Assembly: GCA_030840295.1 (NCBI GenBank) | Contig: JAVEET010000181.1 | Location: 1-36,619, forward strand | Origin: Pseudonocardiales bacterium | GTDB lineage: Bacteria; Actinomycetota; Actinomycetes; Mycobacteriales; Jatrophihabitantaceae | Length of the DNA: 36,619 nucleotides | Direction: 5' to 3' | Shown: piece by piece, positions 7,901 through 15,959 of the stretch | Layout of the letters: every line of letters starts with the position of its first letter | Numbering within the stretch: the first letter of the stretch is position 1 | The notes under the pieces: generated by a model | The model's database searches: none | What the model was told of the DNA's origin: nothing | The model's input: only the letters and a program-made list of their open reading frames with translations | Program-made: the position numbers and the translations under genes

Positions 7901-9384
7901 GAACTCGCGAACCATGACTCGAGCCGGCGGTAGGCATCGACAAACCGCTGGTACCCGCCGGTGTAATCCGAGTGCAACCGCATATCGGGTCTGACATCCT
8001 GCTGTCGGCGGGACAGGCTTCGAGCGACCGTGAGATCGCCGAACATCCCGACTCCGACTCCACCGACCACGGCTGCACCGAGCGCGTTGGCCTCGGCCGC
8101 GAGGTCCCGACTGGCCACCGGGACCCCCCAGACATCGGCGAGGATCTGCAGCACGGCACCGGAGGCCGCCGCCCCGCCGATCGCGTCCACACGTGTGATT
8201 GCCGTGCCGTTGCTGGCGAAGGCCAGCAGTCCGGTACGCAAGTTGAAGGCCACGCCCTCCACCACGGCGCGGGTGAGGTGGGCCTGGGTGTGGTGCCGGC
8301 ACAGCCCGATGAAGGCGGCCCGCGCTTGGGGATTCCAGTATGGCGACCGCTCCCCCAGCAGGTACGGCAGAAAGAACAATCCGTCGGTCGCGGCCTGGAC
8401 CCCGGCCATTGCCGACAGCAGTTGGCCGAAGGAGGTCAGCTCGCCCGGATCCAGCACCTCGCGCAGCCACTCCAGGGCCCCGCCTCCGGTTTGCATAGTG
8501 GCGGTCGGCACGAACGCACCGGGCACCACGTGGTTGAAGGTCATGGTCTGCATCGCGGGATCGTGCAGCGGTCGGCTTGTCGCGATCGACACCCATGACG
8601 AGGTACCGAGATAGGCGTAACCACCATCACCCGGGTCGAGGACACCGGCACCCAGCGCGGCCATCGGACCGTCGCCACCACCGATGACCACCGGCGTTCC
8701 CTCGGCCAGCCCGGTATATGCCGCCGCGGCACCGGTCACCGTGCCCACCACCTGGGTGGACGGCACGATCTCGGGGAACAGTGCGAGGTTTAGCTCTGCT
8801 GCGGCAATCAGATCGGTCGACCAGATGCTTGCGGTCTGGTCGAATGCGTTGGTGCTCGAGGCATCGGAGGGATCGGTCAGCATTCGGCCGGTCAACCGGT
8901 GCACGATGAAGTCTTTGGCCTGGAGCACCCGCCGGGCGCGGGAGAAGGCCTGCGGTTCCTCGTCCCGGACCCACATCACCTTGCTGAGCGTGTAGGTCGG
9001 ATTGAGTCGATGTCCGGTGATCGCATAAGCCTGCTCGAGGCCGAAGCGGGCGATGAGCTGCTCGCTTTGCCGCCCGGAGCGGGTATCGGCCCAGATGATG
9101 GCCGGACGAACCGGGTCGCCGGCCTCGTCGACCAGCACCGCGCCCATCATCTGTCCTGAGAAGCTGATGGCCTCGATCCGATGCGCGGGAATGCCGGTCT
9201 CGGCCAACAGGCCACGGGTCGCCGCACTGACCGACTGCCACCAGTCTTGCGGATCTTGCTCAGCCGTGCCGCCTGGCCCGAACGTGGTTGCATACGACCT
9301 GGACAGCGAAGCCCGCACCCGCCCCTCGCTGTCGACCAGCGACGCCTTGTCCCCCGTGGTGCCCAGATCATGCGCGATGATCAC
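7897..9384 (-). CDS. FGGY-family carbohydrate kinase (xylulokinase-like)
   Basis: A 495-residue sugar kinase of the FGGY family with two actin-like ATPase domains. The N-terminal phosphate loop HDLGTTGDKASLVD, the substrate segment SGQMMGAVLVDEAG with ADTRSG, the central GGGDGPMAALGAG motif and the C-terminal IGGAAASGAVLQILADVWG motif are all in place. The family includes xylulokinase, ribulokinase, erythritol, glycerol and gluconate kinases; the pattern looks nearest to xylulokinases. The GTG start at 9384 has a GGGAG ribosome-binding site. It sits between an SDR and the phosphotriesterase-like gene. A polyol or ketose made by the two dehydrogenases of unit A would be its substrate, which cannot be fixed from sequence. 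Confidence 0.87.
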   Translation of the reverse strand: MIIAHDLGTTGDKASLVDSEGRVRASLSRSYATTFGPGGTAEQDPQDWWQSVSAATRGLLAETGIPAHRIEAISFSGQMMGAVLVDEAGDPVRPAIIWADTRSGRQSEQLIARFGLEQAYAITGHRLNPTYTLSKVMWVRDEEPQAFSRARRVLQAKDFIVHRLTGRMLTDPSDASSTNAFDQTASIWSTDLIAAAELNLALFPEIVPSTQVVGTVTGAAAAYTGLAEGTPVVIGGGDGPMAALGAGVLDPGDGGYAYLGTSSWVSIATSRPLHDPAMQTMTFNHVVPGAFVPTATMQTGGGALEWLREVLDPGELTSFGQLLSAMAGVQAATDGLFFLPYLLGERSPYWNPQARAAFIGLCRHHTQAHLTRAVVEGVAFNLRTGLLAFASNGTAITRVDAIGGAAASGAVLQILADVWGVPVASRDLAAEANALGAAVVGGVGVGMFGDLTVARSLSRRQQDVRPDMRLHSDYTGGYQRFVDAYRRLESWFASS

Positions 9385-9463
9385 TGCTGTTGCTCCCTCG
9401 TTTCCGGGTCGAGCGGGGACGCCGGCGGCACCGGCGGCCTTTCCGATGGTGGCGCGTACCTCG

Positions 9464-10192
9464 TTAGCGGAGCGAGAAACCGCCGTCGATCAACAACTCG
9501 GTGCCGCAGCAGAACGATGCCTCGTCGCTCAACAGGTAGCGAACCGCGCCGAAGACCTCTGCGGGTTGGGCGAATCGGCCGAGCACCGTGTCGGCCAGCC
9601 ACCGCTCGTGCTTGTCCGGCTTCAGGCTGTTGAGCGGGGTGTCGACATATCCGGGAGCCACCGCATTCACTCGTACCCCACTAGCTCCCCACTCGGCCGC
9701 CAGGGATCGGGTGAGGGCGCTCACGCCGGCCTTGGAGGTGTTGTAGGCGCACTGCCGTTGTGGGTGGTTCACCACGTGATTGCCTGACATCGAGGAGATA
9801 TTGACGATACTGCCGCCGCCGCGGGCGAGCAGCTGTCGGCCGAACTCCCGGCAGCACAGGAACACCCCGCGGAGGTTCACCGACAGCACGGCGTCGAACT
9901 GGGCGGTCGACATATCCTCGGCCGCGATGTCGTTCTCGACGATGCCGGCACAGTTCACGAGGTCCACCGCAGTCGTATCGGAGTCGTAAAGCTTGTGCAC
10001 GAGGTCTGTCACGGCCTGCTCCGAGGTCACGTCGAGGACGCCCGTCCGTACGCTTGCGGGCAGGCCGACCGGCTGGTGCAGGTCTAGCGCGATCACCTGC
10101 GCTCCCAGCCTGGCAAGTCCGGCGGAGATCTCCGCGCCGATACCGCCGCCGGCTCCGGTTACCGCGATCCGGCGGTGCGACCAGTCGGTCAC
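9464..10192 (-). CDS. SDR family oxidoreductase
   Basis: A 242-residue classical short-chain dehydrogenase. The cofactor motif TGAGGGIGAEI is near the N-terminus, followed by NCAG, the catalytic Ser in NISSMSG, the YNTSK active-site Tyr and Lys, and the VNAVAPGYVDTPL and CGTELLIDGGFSLR ends. It is expected to be a soluble NAD(P)-dependent sugar or polyol dehydrogenase. The GTG at 10192 overlaps the stop of the upstream zinc dehydrogenase as GTGA, indicating coupled translation. With the dehydrogenase, the FGGY kinase and the phosphotriesterase-like hydrolase it forms unit A. Similar SDRs act on polyols, 5-keto acids and fucose-like sugars; nothing here decides between them. Confidence 0.85.
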   Translation of the reverse strand: MTDWSHRRIAVTGAGGGIGAEISAGLARLGAQVIALDLHQPVGLPASVRTGVLDVTSEQAVTDLVHKLYDSDTTAVDLVNCAGIVENDIAAEDMSTAQFDAVLSVNLRGVFLCCREFGRQLLARGGGSIVNISSMSGNHVVNHPQRQCAYNTSKAGVSALTRSLAAEWGASGVRVNAVAPGYVDTPLNSLKPDKHERWLADTVLGRFAQPAEVFGAVRYLLSDEASFCCGTELLIDGGFSLR

Positions 10193-11220
10193 CGTGAGAC
10201 TCCGGCCAGTTCGACCACGGTCTTGACCCGGGAGGAATCCTTCAGATTGTCCAGCGCGGTCGCGAAGCCGTCGATACTGACGAGGTCGGAGACGATCCCC
10301 TCGGTGCGCACCCGGCCAGAGCGCAAGGCCAGTACCGCGCGATCGAAACAGTGTGCCTGCGCGAAGGAGCCCTTGATGGAAAGCTCCCGACTGAACACGT
10401 CGTACGGCCGGATCGCGGCGATGGCGGCCTCCTCAGCCAGCCCGTACACCAGCAGGGTGCCGCCCATGGTCAACAAGGGCAGAGCCGAATTCAGCACAGC
10501 CACCGAGCCGGTGGCCTCGACGATGGCATCGAAGCCGTGCGACGCGATCTCATGCAGCTTCCCGGCCGCAAGCTCCGGATCCCGGCGGTCCATCAGCACC
10601 GTCTCGGCCACCCCGAAGGAGCGGGCCAGCTCGAGCTTTGCGGCCGTCGGGGCGGCGACCGTGACTCTGGCGGCGCCGCCGACCATCAGCAGCTGGGACA
10701 TCAACAGGCCCGTTGGTCCGGCACCGAAGATCAGCACGTCCGAAGCCGGTGACAGGCCAAGGACGTCTACGCCGTGCATGGCACACGCAGTGGGCTCGGT
10801 CAGCACCGCGGTCAGCGCAGGCAGGTCGTCGACCGGGTAGCACGCGTGCGCGGAGACCACCACGTATTCGGCAAACCCGCCGGGCGCGTTGCACCCGAGT
10901 GATACGAACTGCTCGCAGTACAACGGGTTTCCGCGCCGACAGGGCCGGCACCGGCCGCAGAAGCGGGTGTTGTCCACGACCACTCGCGTGCCGACCGCGG
11001 GGCCAAGCACGCCGTCACCGAGGGTTTCCACCTCCCCCAGCATCTCGTGCCCCGGAATCAGCGGGAAGCTAGCGATGAACCCGCCGTCGAGCAGGTGCTG
11101 GTCGGTGCCGCACACCCCCGTCGCCAGCAGCTTCAGCCGGAGCTGACCCGGTCCCGGCTCGGGATCGGGCACCGCCTGAACGTCCCAGCGGGACCCTCCT
11201 TCGAACACGATGGCCTGCAC
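10189..11220 (-). CDS. Zinc-dependent medium-chain dehydrogenase (polyol/sugar dehydrogenase)
   Basis: A 343-residue MDR-superfamily enzyme. Catalytic zinc ligands are in CGTDQHLLDGG and PGHEMLGEVE, the structural zinc loop is CGRCRPCRRGNPLYC, and the coenzyme motif is IFGAGPTGLLMSQL. Its pattern suits the sorbitol/arabinitol dehydrogenase group, and no residue is obviously missing. It is the first gene of unit A; the GTG at 11220 has a GAGGAG ribosome-binding site. It is divergent from the cupin isomerase gene of unit C, with a 151-bp shared intergenic region containing the operator-like palindrome at 11335. It differs clearly from the zinc dehydrogenase at 5621-6667, so the two probably serve different substrates or steps. 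Confidence 0.84.
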   Translation of the reverse strand: MQAIVFEGGSRWDVQAVPDPEPGPGQLRLKLLATGVCGTDQHLLDGGFIASFPLIPGHEMLGEVETLGDGVLGPAVGTRVVVDNTRFCGRCRPCRRGNPLYCEQFVSLGCNAPGGFAEYVVVSAHACYPVDDLPALTAVLTEPTACAMHGVDVLGLSPASDVLIFGAGPTGLLMSQLLMVGGAARVTVAAPTAAKLELARSFGVAETVLMDRRDPELAAGKLHEIASHGFDAIVEATGSVAVLNSALPLLTMGGTLLVYGLAEEAAIAAIRPYDVFSRELSIKGSFAQAHCFDRAVLALRSGRVRTEGIVSDLVSIDGFATALDNLKDSSRVKTVVELAGVSR

Positions 11221-11334
11221 GACGGCTCCTCAGCTTCCCGAATTTGTGTAATAGGACTACCGCTCCGGTCAAACTTATGCAAGCATTTGCCTCAAATTCA
11301 CGGCACGATTCCGCAAATTACGAGAACGACGGCC

Positions 11335-11351
11335 ATTCCATGTAGTGGAAT
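11335..11351 (+). promoter_or_regulatory. Palindromic operator site 2, between units A and C
   Basis: ATTCCATGTAGTGGAAT has perfect 6-base arms (ATTCCA and TGGAAT) around a 5-base centre and carries the same core, TTCCRNNNNNYGGAA, as the sites at 6765 and 30543. It ends 20 bases before the ATG of the cupin isomerase gene and lies 115 bases before the divergent dehydrogenase gene of unit A. GAGAACGACG, just upstream, resembles the GAGACRACR element next to the other two sites, though with different spacing. A position this close to the start codon would suit repression of unit C. Confidence 0.6.
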
Positions 11352-11371
11352 TACAGGAGCGTGATCCCCCG

Positions 11372-11989
11372 ATGAAGGGTTTGCTCGCCCGCCCGACGGC
11401 ATTGCGCGTCGAGGCGACCGGTGCCCTTGTCGGGCACAGCAGTGTCTACGTCAAGACCTGGGAGCAGGTATCTGCGATCTACTCCCATGCTGATGCAGCC
11501 CGTTCGCACGCGGTCGGCCCTGCTGGCGGCAAACAGCTGTCCTACCGCGTCGAGGAGCATCAGTACGTCCCGTCCTCGGCCGGCGCGCTGGTCTTCGGCA
11601 CCAGCACGCTGCTACCGGGCCGGGTCGGGCCGGAGTTCGCAATGACCCGTGGCCATCTGCACGCCCGCCCGGACCGTGCCGAGACCTATCACTGTCTCAG
11701 CGGTGTTGGTGTCTTGGTGATGGAGACCGTCCGCGGCGAACGGGAAGCGATCGAGCTGACGGCCGGCACTGTGGTCCACGTCCCCGGCGACTGGATCCAC
11801 CGCAGTGTCAACGTCGGCGGCGAGCCGTTCGTCACTGCATTCTGCTACTCCGCCGACGCCGGCCAGGACTACGGGATCATCGAACAAGCTGGCGGCATGG
11901 CCACGCTGATCCAGGACGACGGTCACGGTGGTTGGGTGGCAGTCGACAATCCCGATCACCGTGGTTACCGCGGAGTCGGCCACCGGTGA
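11372..11989 (+). CDS. Cupin-type glucose-6-phosphate isomerase family protein
   Basis: A protein of about 205 residues that matches the cupin phosphoglucose isomerases (PF06560) first known from archaea. The metal-binding core MTRGHLHARPDRAETYHCLSG is present at about residues 90-110, followed by VHVPGDWIHRSVNVG with the further His, and an early HQYVPSSAGALVFG stretch. Such enzymes interconvert glucose 6-phosphate and fructose 6-phosphate; related cupins may isomerise other sugar phosphates. The ATG at 11372 is chosen because homologous sequence begins there; GTG at 11345 would add nine residues and overlap the palindrome. It is the first gene of unit C and its stop overlaps the next start as GTGA. 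A canonical glycolytic role is unlikely in this setting. Confidence 0.82.
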   Translation: MKGLLARPTALRVEATGALVGHSSVYVKTWEQVSAIYSHADAARSHAVGPAGGKQLSYRVEEHQYVPSSAGALVFGTSTLLPGRVGPEFAMTRGHLHARPDRAETYHCLSGVGVLVMETVRGEREAIELTAGTVVHVPGDWIHRSVNVGGEPFVTAFCYSADAGQDYGIIEQAGGMATLIQDDGHGGWVAVDNPDHRGYRGVGHR

Positions 11990-12012
11990 ACGCGGTGAAC
12001 GCGGTGAACGCG
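11986..12012 (+). repeat. Three tandem copies of GTGAACGCG across a gene junction
   Basis: The 9-base unit occurs three times without interruption. The first copy contains the TGA stop of the cupin isomerase (11987-11989). Each copy carries an in-frame GTG that could start the next gene, encoding Val-Asn-Ala repeats. A fourth related GTGAACGCA lies at 12040. The unit length is a multiple of three, so slippage would change the leader peptide without breaking the frame. Confidence 0.8.
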
Positions 12013-13032
12013 GTACCAGGCTTGAGCTCTTGGGGTGCTGTGAACGCAACGACGTCGGTGACCCTCGACGGAACAGCAGGAGCTCGTTCGTTCGTGCCCG
12101 CCCGGGTTCGGACCATGTACTTCATCGGTGTGAGCACTGGACGATCCTCGGTTCGGTCCGTCTTCCCCCGCTGGGCGGCGGCGCTAGGCCTGGCCGATGC
12201 CACCCTGGTCGGGATCGATCTGCCGGTGCATGCCGATCCGTCGCATTACCGGCAGGTGACCGACTTCATCGCTGACGATCCGCTGAGCCTCGGTGCGCTC
12301 ATCACGACCCACAAGATCGACTTGTATGCCGCGGCGTCCGACCGGTTCGACGTTGTCGACCCGCTGGCCGAGTTGATGGGCGAGGTGAGCTGCCTATCCA
12401 AACGCGATGGGGCGCTGATCGCGCATGCCAAGGACCCGATCTCGTCCGGGCATGCCCTGGACGCCTTCCTGCCGCCCGGTTACTGGCGGGATCGGCCTGC
12501 CGCAGCCGCGTGCCTGATCGGTGCGGGTGGCTCAGCCATCGCTATCAGTTGGTACCTGAGCCGTCCGGAGCGTGGGACCGATCGACCTGGACAACTCGTC
12601 ATCACTAATCGGAGCCGCGCTCGACTGGAGCACGTGCAGTCCGTGCACGAGCGGCTGGCCACCGAGGTACCCATCCGCTACGAGCTCGCTCCGAGCCGAG
12701 CGGACAACGATGCGATCGTGCGCGATCTGGCAGCGGGATCGCTGGTGGTCAACGCGACCGGATTGGGCAAGGACGCGCCGGGTTCACCGATCAGCCCGGG
12801 TGCCCGCTTTCCGGAGAGGGGAATCGCCTGGGACCTCAACTACCGCGGCGAGCTGGTGTTTCTCGATCAGGCGCGCAGCGCGGTGGCCGCCCAACGGCTC
12901 CAGGTCGAGGACGGCTGGATCTATTTCGTGCACGGCTGGATTCAGGCCATTGCCGAGGTATTCGACATCGAGATCGCGACTGCCGGCGCCGCATTCGAGG
13001 ACTTGGCCACGATTGCGGCTGGTTGCCGATGA
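11986..13032 (+). CDS. Shikimate dehydrogenase (AroE/YdiB) family protein
   Basis: A protein of about 348 residues from the GTG at 11986, or 305 from the ATG at 12115, where the typical MYFIGVSTG opening begins. It has the AroE-like substrate domain with ALITTHK, where Lys is the expected catalytic residue, and AHAKDPISSG, where Asp is its partner. The Rossmann part follows with CLIGAGGSAIAI, ITNRSRARLEH as the cofactor-specificity loop, and SLVVNATGLGKDAPGSP. AroE enzymes reduce 3-dehydroshikimate; this divergent branch is common in catabolic clusters and often acts on other polyol-like acids. GTG 11986 overlaps the preceding stop as GTGA, and its stop overlaps the next ATG as ATGA. The real start is uncertain because of the GTG repeats. 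A biosynthetic role is unlikely. Confidence 0.78.
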   Translation: MNAVNAVNAVPGLSSWGAVNATTSVTLDGTAGARSFVPARVRTMYFIGVSTGRSSVRSVFPRWAAALGLADATLVGIDLPVHADPSHYRQVTDFIADDPLSLGALITTHKIDLYAAASDRFDVVDPLAELMGEVSCLSKRDGALIAHAKDPISSGHALDAFLPPGYWRDRPAAAACLIGAGGSAIAISWYLSRPERGTDRPGQLVITNRSRARLEHVQSVHERLATEVPIRYELAPSRADNDAIVRDLAAGSLVVNATGLGKDAPGSPISPGARFPERGIAWDLNYRGELVFLDQARSAVAAQRLQVEDGWIYFVHGWIQAIAEVFDIEIATAGAAFEDLATIAAGCR

Positions 13033-13982
13033 CCTCGCCGGACCGGATCCTGGTTACGCCCCGGGCCCTGACCGCGCGTGGCCTGGAGCACGTCGCCGAG
13101 CTGTTACCGTTGCGCCAGGCGGGGTACCACCTGGTCTCTCCCCCGCCCGGGCGGCAGCCCTCCGAGCGGGAGCTGGTCGGCCTGCTGGATCGCTGCGTCG
13201 GCTGGATCGCCGGCATCGAGCCGATCACCGAACCGGTCCTGGCAGCGGCCGCAAGCCTGCGCGTGATCAGTCGTAACGGGACCGGGGTAGACAACATCGA
13301 CCTCGCCGCGGCGACGGAACGGTGCATCGTCGTGCAGCGTGCGCTGGGAGCCAACGCCCAGGGGGTGGCCGAACTCAGCATCGGCCTTGCGCTCTGCGCT
13401 CTGCGAAATATTCCGTTCTCGGATGCGGCGATCGGGCGCGGTGAATGGCGGCGGTGGCCGGGCCGTGAACTGGCCCAATCCACGGTGGGTATCGTCGGTC
13501 TTGGCGCGGTTGGCCGGCACACCGCGACGCTGGCCGGCGGGTTCGGTGCCTCGGTGCTCGGCTACGATCCGTACCTGGACCCGGCGTTGTGCCCAGCAGG
13601 GGTTGAGCTGACCGAGCTGAATGAACTTGTAGCGCGGTCAGACGTGATCAGCCTGCACTGTGCGCCGAATGCCGACGGCTCGCCGTTGGTGACCGCGCAG
13701 CTGTTGGCAACGTTCAGGCCGGGAGCCGTCCTGATCAACACCGCACGGTCCGGCCTGGTGGATGAGGCCGCCGCACTGTCCGCGTTGGAAGAGGAGCACG
13801 TGAGCTGTTACGCCTTTGATGTGTTCGACGTCGAACCGCCGCCGGTCTCGAAACTCATCGCGCATCCACGGACCATCACCACACCGCATATCGGCGGCTA
13901 CACCGAGCCCAGCATCGCTCGGGCCACCAGCCAGGCTGTGCGCAACCTGCTCGAGGCGCTGTGCGCAATCCAGGCGTCATGA
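13029..13982 (+). CDS. D-isomer-specific 2-hydroxyacid dehydrogenase (phosphoglycerate dehydrogenase-like)
   Basis: A 317-residue NAD-dependent dehydrogenase. The catalytic triad is visible in order: Arg in INTARSGLVDE, Glu in DVFDVEPPP, and His in TPHIGGYTE. The Rossmann motif is VGIVGLGAVGRHTA, followed by GYDPYLDP, where the acidic residue favours NAD. The substrate domain has ISRNGTGVDNIDL. The family interconverts D-2-hydroxyacids and 2-oxoacids. The ATG at 13029 overlaps the previous stop as ATGA, and its own TGA overlaps the RpiR start in the same way. It has no C-terminal ACT domain, so it is unlikely to be the biosynthetic SerA. In unit C it could oxidise or reduce a sugar-derived hydroxyacid; substrate unknown. 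Confidence 0.87.
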   Translation: MTSPDRILVTPRALTARGLEHVAELLPLRQAGYHLVSPPPGRQPSERELVGLLDRCVGWIAGIEPITEPVLAAAASLRVISRNGTGVDNIDLAAATERCIVVQRALGANAQGVAELSIGLALCALRNIPFSDAAIGRGEWRRWPGRELAQSTVGIVGLGAVGRHTATLAGGFGASVLGYDPYLDPALCPAGVELTELNELVARSDVISLHCAPNADGSPLVTAQLLATFRPGAVLINTARSGLVDEAAALSALEEEHVSCYAFDVFDVEPPPVSKLIAHPRTITTPHIGGYTEPSIARATSQAVRNLLEALCAIQAS

Positions 13983-14920
13983 GCGCCAGCCGAGATTCCT
14001 CCGGCTACTCCCAGCTGCTGCAGGCCATCAGCAACGCGCTACCGGACCTGCGCAATTCCGAGCGCAAGGTGGCCGAGACCGTTCTTGCCGACCCGTCATT
14101 CGCATTGGAGGCCAACGTCGCGGGACTGGCCCGCGCGTCGAACGTCAGCGAACCGACCGTAATCCGGTTCTGCAGCGCGCTCGGCTTCGACGGCTTCAGC
14201 TCCTTCAAGTTGCGGCTGGCGCAGGCCGTGGCCCTTGGCCTGCCGATCAGCCAGTCGGCTATCGGCATCGACGACACCATCGACGAGCTGACCGCCAAGA
14301 TTTTCGATCACTCGATCAACGCGCTCGATCAGGCGCGCAAAGCGATGGACACCGCGGCCGTTGGTGCGGCCGTGCAGGCGATCCTCGCCAGCCGGGAGAT
14401 CCTGTTCGTCGGCTTCGGCGCGTCGGGCATCATCGCCCAGGACGCTCAGCAGAAGTTCGCCTTGTTCGGTCGGCCTTGTGCCGCACCGATCGACCTGCAC
14501 CAGCAGTACATCGCAGCCTCGACGAGCTCGCCGGATACCGTTGTCGTGGCGATCTCGAACACCGGCACCACCGCGGCGGTCATCGATGTGGCCCGGCGCG
14601 CACGGGAACGCGGTGCCACCGTCATCGGCGTGACTGGGACGAGCGCTCCATTGCTGGCCGAGTGCGATATCAGCCTGATCGTGCGAACCGACGAGGACAC
14701 CGACCTGCACACGCCGACGGTGAGCCGGCTGGCCGGACTCGTCCTGATCGACGTGCTGGCCACCTCAGTTGCCATGGCACTCGGAGTCGACCACCTTCAT
14801 AACCTGTCGACCATGAAGGAAGCCCTCGCCCAGTTCCGTTCGAACGAGTCCGAGACCAAGACAGATCCCGACATCGACCGGCCCGCGGCTTCCGTGGGGC
14901 GGATTCAGGAGGAGCAATGA
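13979..14920 (+). CDS. MurR/RpiR family transcriptional regulator (HTH plus SIS domain)
   Basis: A 313-residue regulator. The N-terminal RpiR-type helix-turn-helix spans about residues 10-85, with LRNSERKVAETVLADP, the VAGLARASNVSEPTVIRFCSALGF recognition region and FSSFKLRLAQ. A sugar-isomerase (SIS) domain occupies about residues 130-260, with EILFVGFGASGIIAQDAQQKF and AISNTGTTAAVIDVARRARERG. The SIS domain binds a phosphorylated sugar as effector. The ATG at 13979 overlaps the dehydrogenase stop as ATGA. It is encoded inside unit C and is one of two candidates, with the IclR protein at 25445-26227, for binding the shared palindrome. The tail after the SIS domain is polar and probably disordered. 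Confidence 0.9.
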   Translation: MSASRDSSGYSQLLQAISNALPDLRNSERKVAETVLADPSFALEANVAGLARASNVSEPTVIRFCSALGFDGFSSFKLRLAQAVALGLPISQSAIGIDDTIDELTAKIFDHSINALDQARKAMDTAAVGAAVQAILASREILFVGFGASGIIAQDAQQKFALFGRPCAAPIDLHQQYIAASTSSPDTVVVAISNTGTTAAVIDVARRARERGATVIGVTGTSAPLLAECDISLIVRTDEDTDLHTPTVSRLAGLVLIDVLATSVAMALGVDHLHNLSTMKEALAQFRSNESETKTDPDIDRPAASVGRIQEEQ

Positions 14921-15957
14921 GCACGATTGACGGCGACGTCCCAGCCCTGCGTTGGGGCGTCATCGGAACCGGCGGTATCGCCGGGCAGTTCGTGGCGGAC
15001 CTGGAGCTGCTTCCCACCGCCTCGGTGACCGCGGTCGGCTCCCGTGCGCAGGACACCGCCGATCGTTTCGGGGACCGTTTCGGTATCGGGCGCCGGTACC
15101 CGGACTGGCAGCAACTGGTGACTGATGACGGCGTTGATGCCGTCTATGTCGCCACCCCGCACCCGATGCACCACGAGGCGGCGTTGCTGGCGATCGAGGC
15201 CGGCAAAGCCGTACTCGTGGAGAAGGCGTTCACGGTCAATGCGGTCCAGGCCCAGGAGCTGGTCGATCGGGCTCGAGCCCGCGGGGTCTTCCTGATGGAG
15301 GCGATGTGGACCCGGCACCTGCCGCACATCGCTGCGATCCGCTCGATGCTGGCCGACGGGCGGCTCGGTGAGCTGTGCACCCTCACGGCCGATCACGGCC
15401 AGTGGTTTGCCGACGATCCGAACCACCGGCTGTTCAATCCGATGCTCGGCGGAGGCGCGCTACTCGACCTCGGCGTGTACCCGATCTCGTTTGCATCGAT
15501 GGTGATGGGCACGCCGGAGCGGGTGATGTCGATGAGCGATCCCGCGTTCACCGGCGTCGACGGGCAGGTATCGATCCTGCTCGGGTACTCCGGCGGACGT
15601 CAGGCGGTGCTGAACACCAGCCTGCGCGGTCGAAGCCCGATCAGGGCCGACATCGTCGGCACCGAAGCACGGATCGAGATCGATTCGGTCTGGTACGCCC
15701 CGAGCCACTTCACCGTGATCGACCGCGATGGCGGCCGGGAGCGTTTCGAGTTCCCGCACACCGGACATGGCTTACGACACCAGGCCGCCGAGGTCGCCCG
15801 CTGCGTCTCTGACGGCCGGCTGGAAAGCGAGCTGATGCCGCTGGACGAGACCGTTTCGATCATGCAACTGATGGACGAGATCCGCAGCCAAGGCGGCTAC
15901 CGGCTTCCTGGCGACAGCGACTCAGCGTCGATGTCAGCCTCGGGACCAGCAAGCTGA
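14917..15957 (+). CDS. Gfo/Idh/MocA family oxidoreductase
   Basis: A 346-residue NAD(P)-dependent sugar oxidoreductase. The N-terminal Rossmann motif is WGVIGTGGIAGQFVADL; the EKAFTV segment corresponds to the family EKP motif; AMWTRHLPH and GGGALLDLGVYPI lie in the substrate domain with the conserved Asp and Tyr positions. The overall pattern is close to the dihydrodiol-dehydrogenase and glucose-fructose-oxidoreductase-like subgroup. The ATG at 14917 has an AGGAGG site and overlaps the RpiR stop as ATGA. Members act on inositols, free or bound glucose (including 3-keto formation) and other hexoses. It is followed two bases later by the AGE-type isomerase gene. Its EKA in place of EKP is a common variation. 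Confidence 0.87.
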   Translation: MSTIDGDVPALRWGVIGTGGIAGQFVADLELLPTASVTAVGSRAQDTADRFGDRFGIGRRYPDWQQLVTDDGVDAVYVATPHPMHHEAALLAIEAGKAVLVEKAFTVNAVQAQELVDRARARGVFLMEAMWTRHLPHIAAIRSMLADGRLGELCTLTADHGQWFADDPNHRLFNPMLGGGALLDLGVYPISFASMVMGTPERVMSMSDPAFTGVDGQVSILLGYSGGRQAVLNTSLRGRSPIRADIVGTEARIEIDSVWYAPSHFTVIDRDGGRERFEFPHTGHGLRHQAAEVARCVSDGRLESELMPLDETVSIMQLMDEIRSQGGYRLPGDSDSASMSASGPAS

Positions 15958-15959
15958 TC

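Noticed and set aside
7901-8596. N-terminal extension of the phosphotriesterase-like protein to 588 residues
   Set aside because: It lies wholly inside the FGGY kinase gene in another frame. The ATGA overlap at 7897-7900 gives a natural start.
12115-13032. Housekeeping shikimate biosynthesis gene aroE
   Set aside because: The motifs are diverged from biosynthetic AroE (TTHK and AKDPISSG), and no other aromatic amino acid gene is near; a catabolic relative is more likely.
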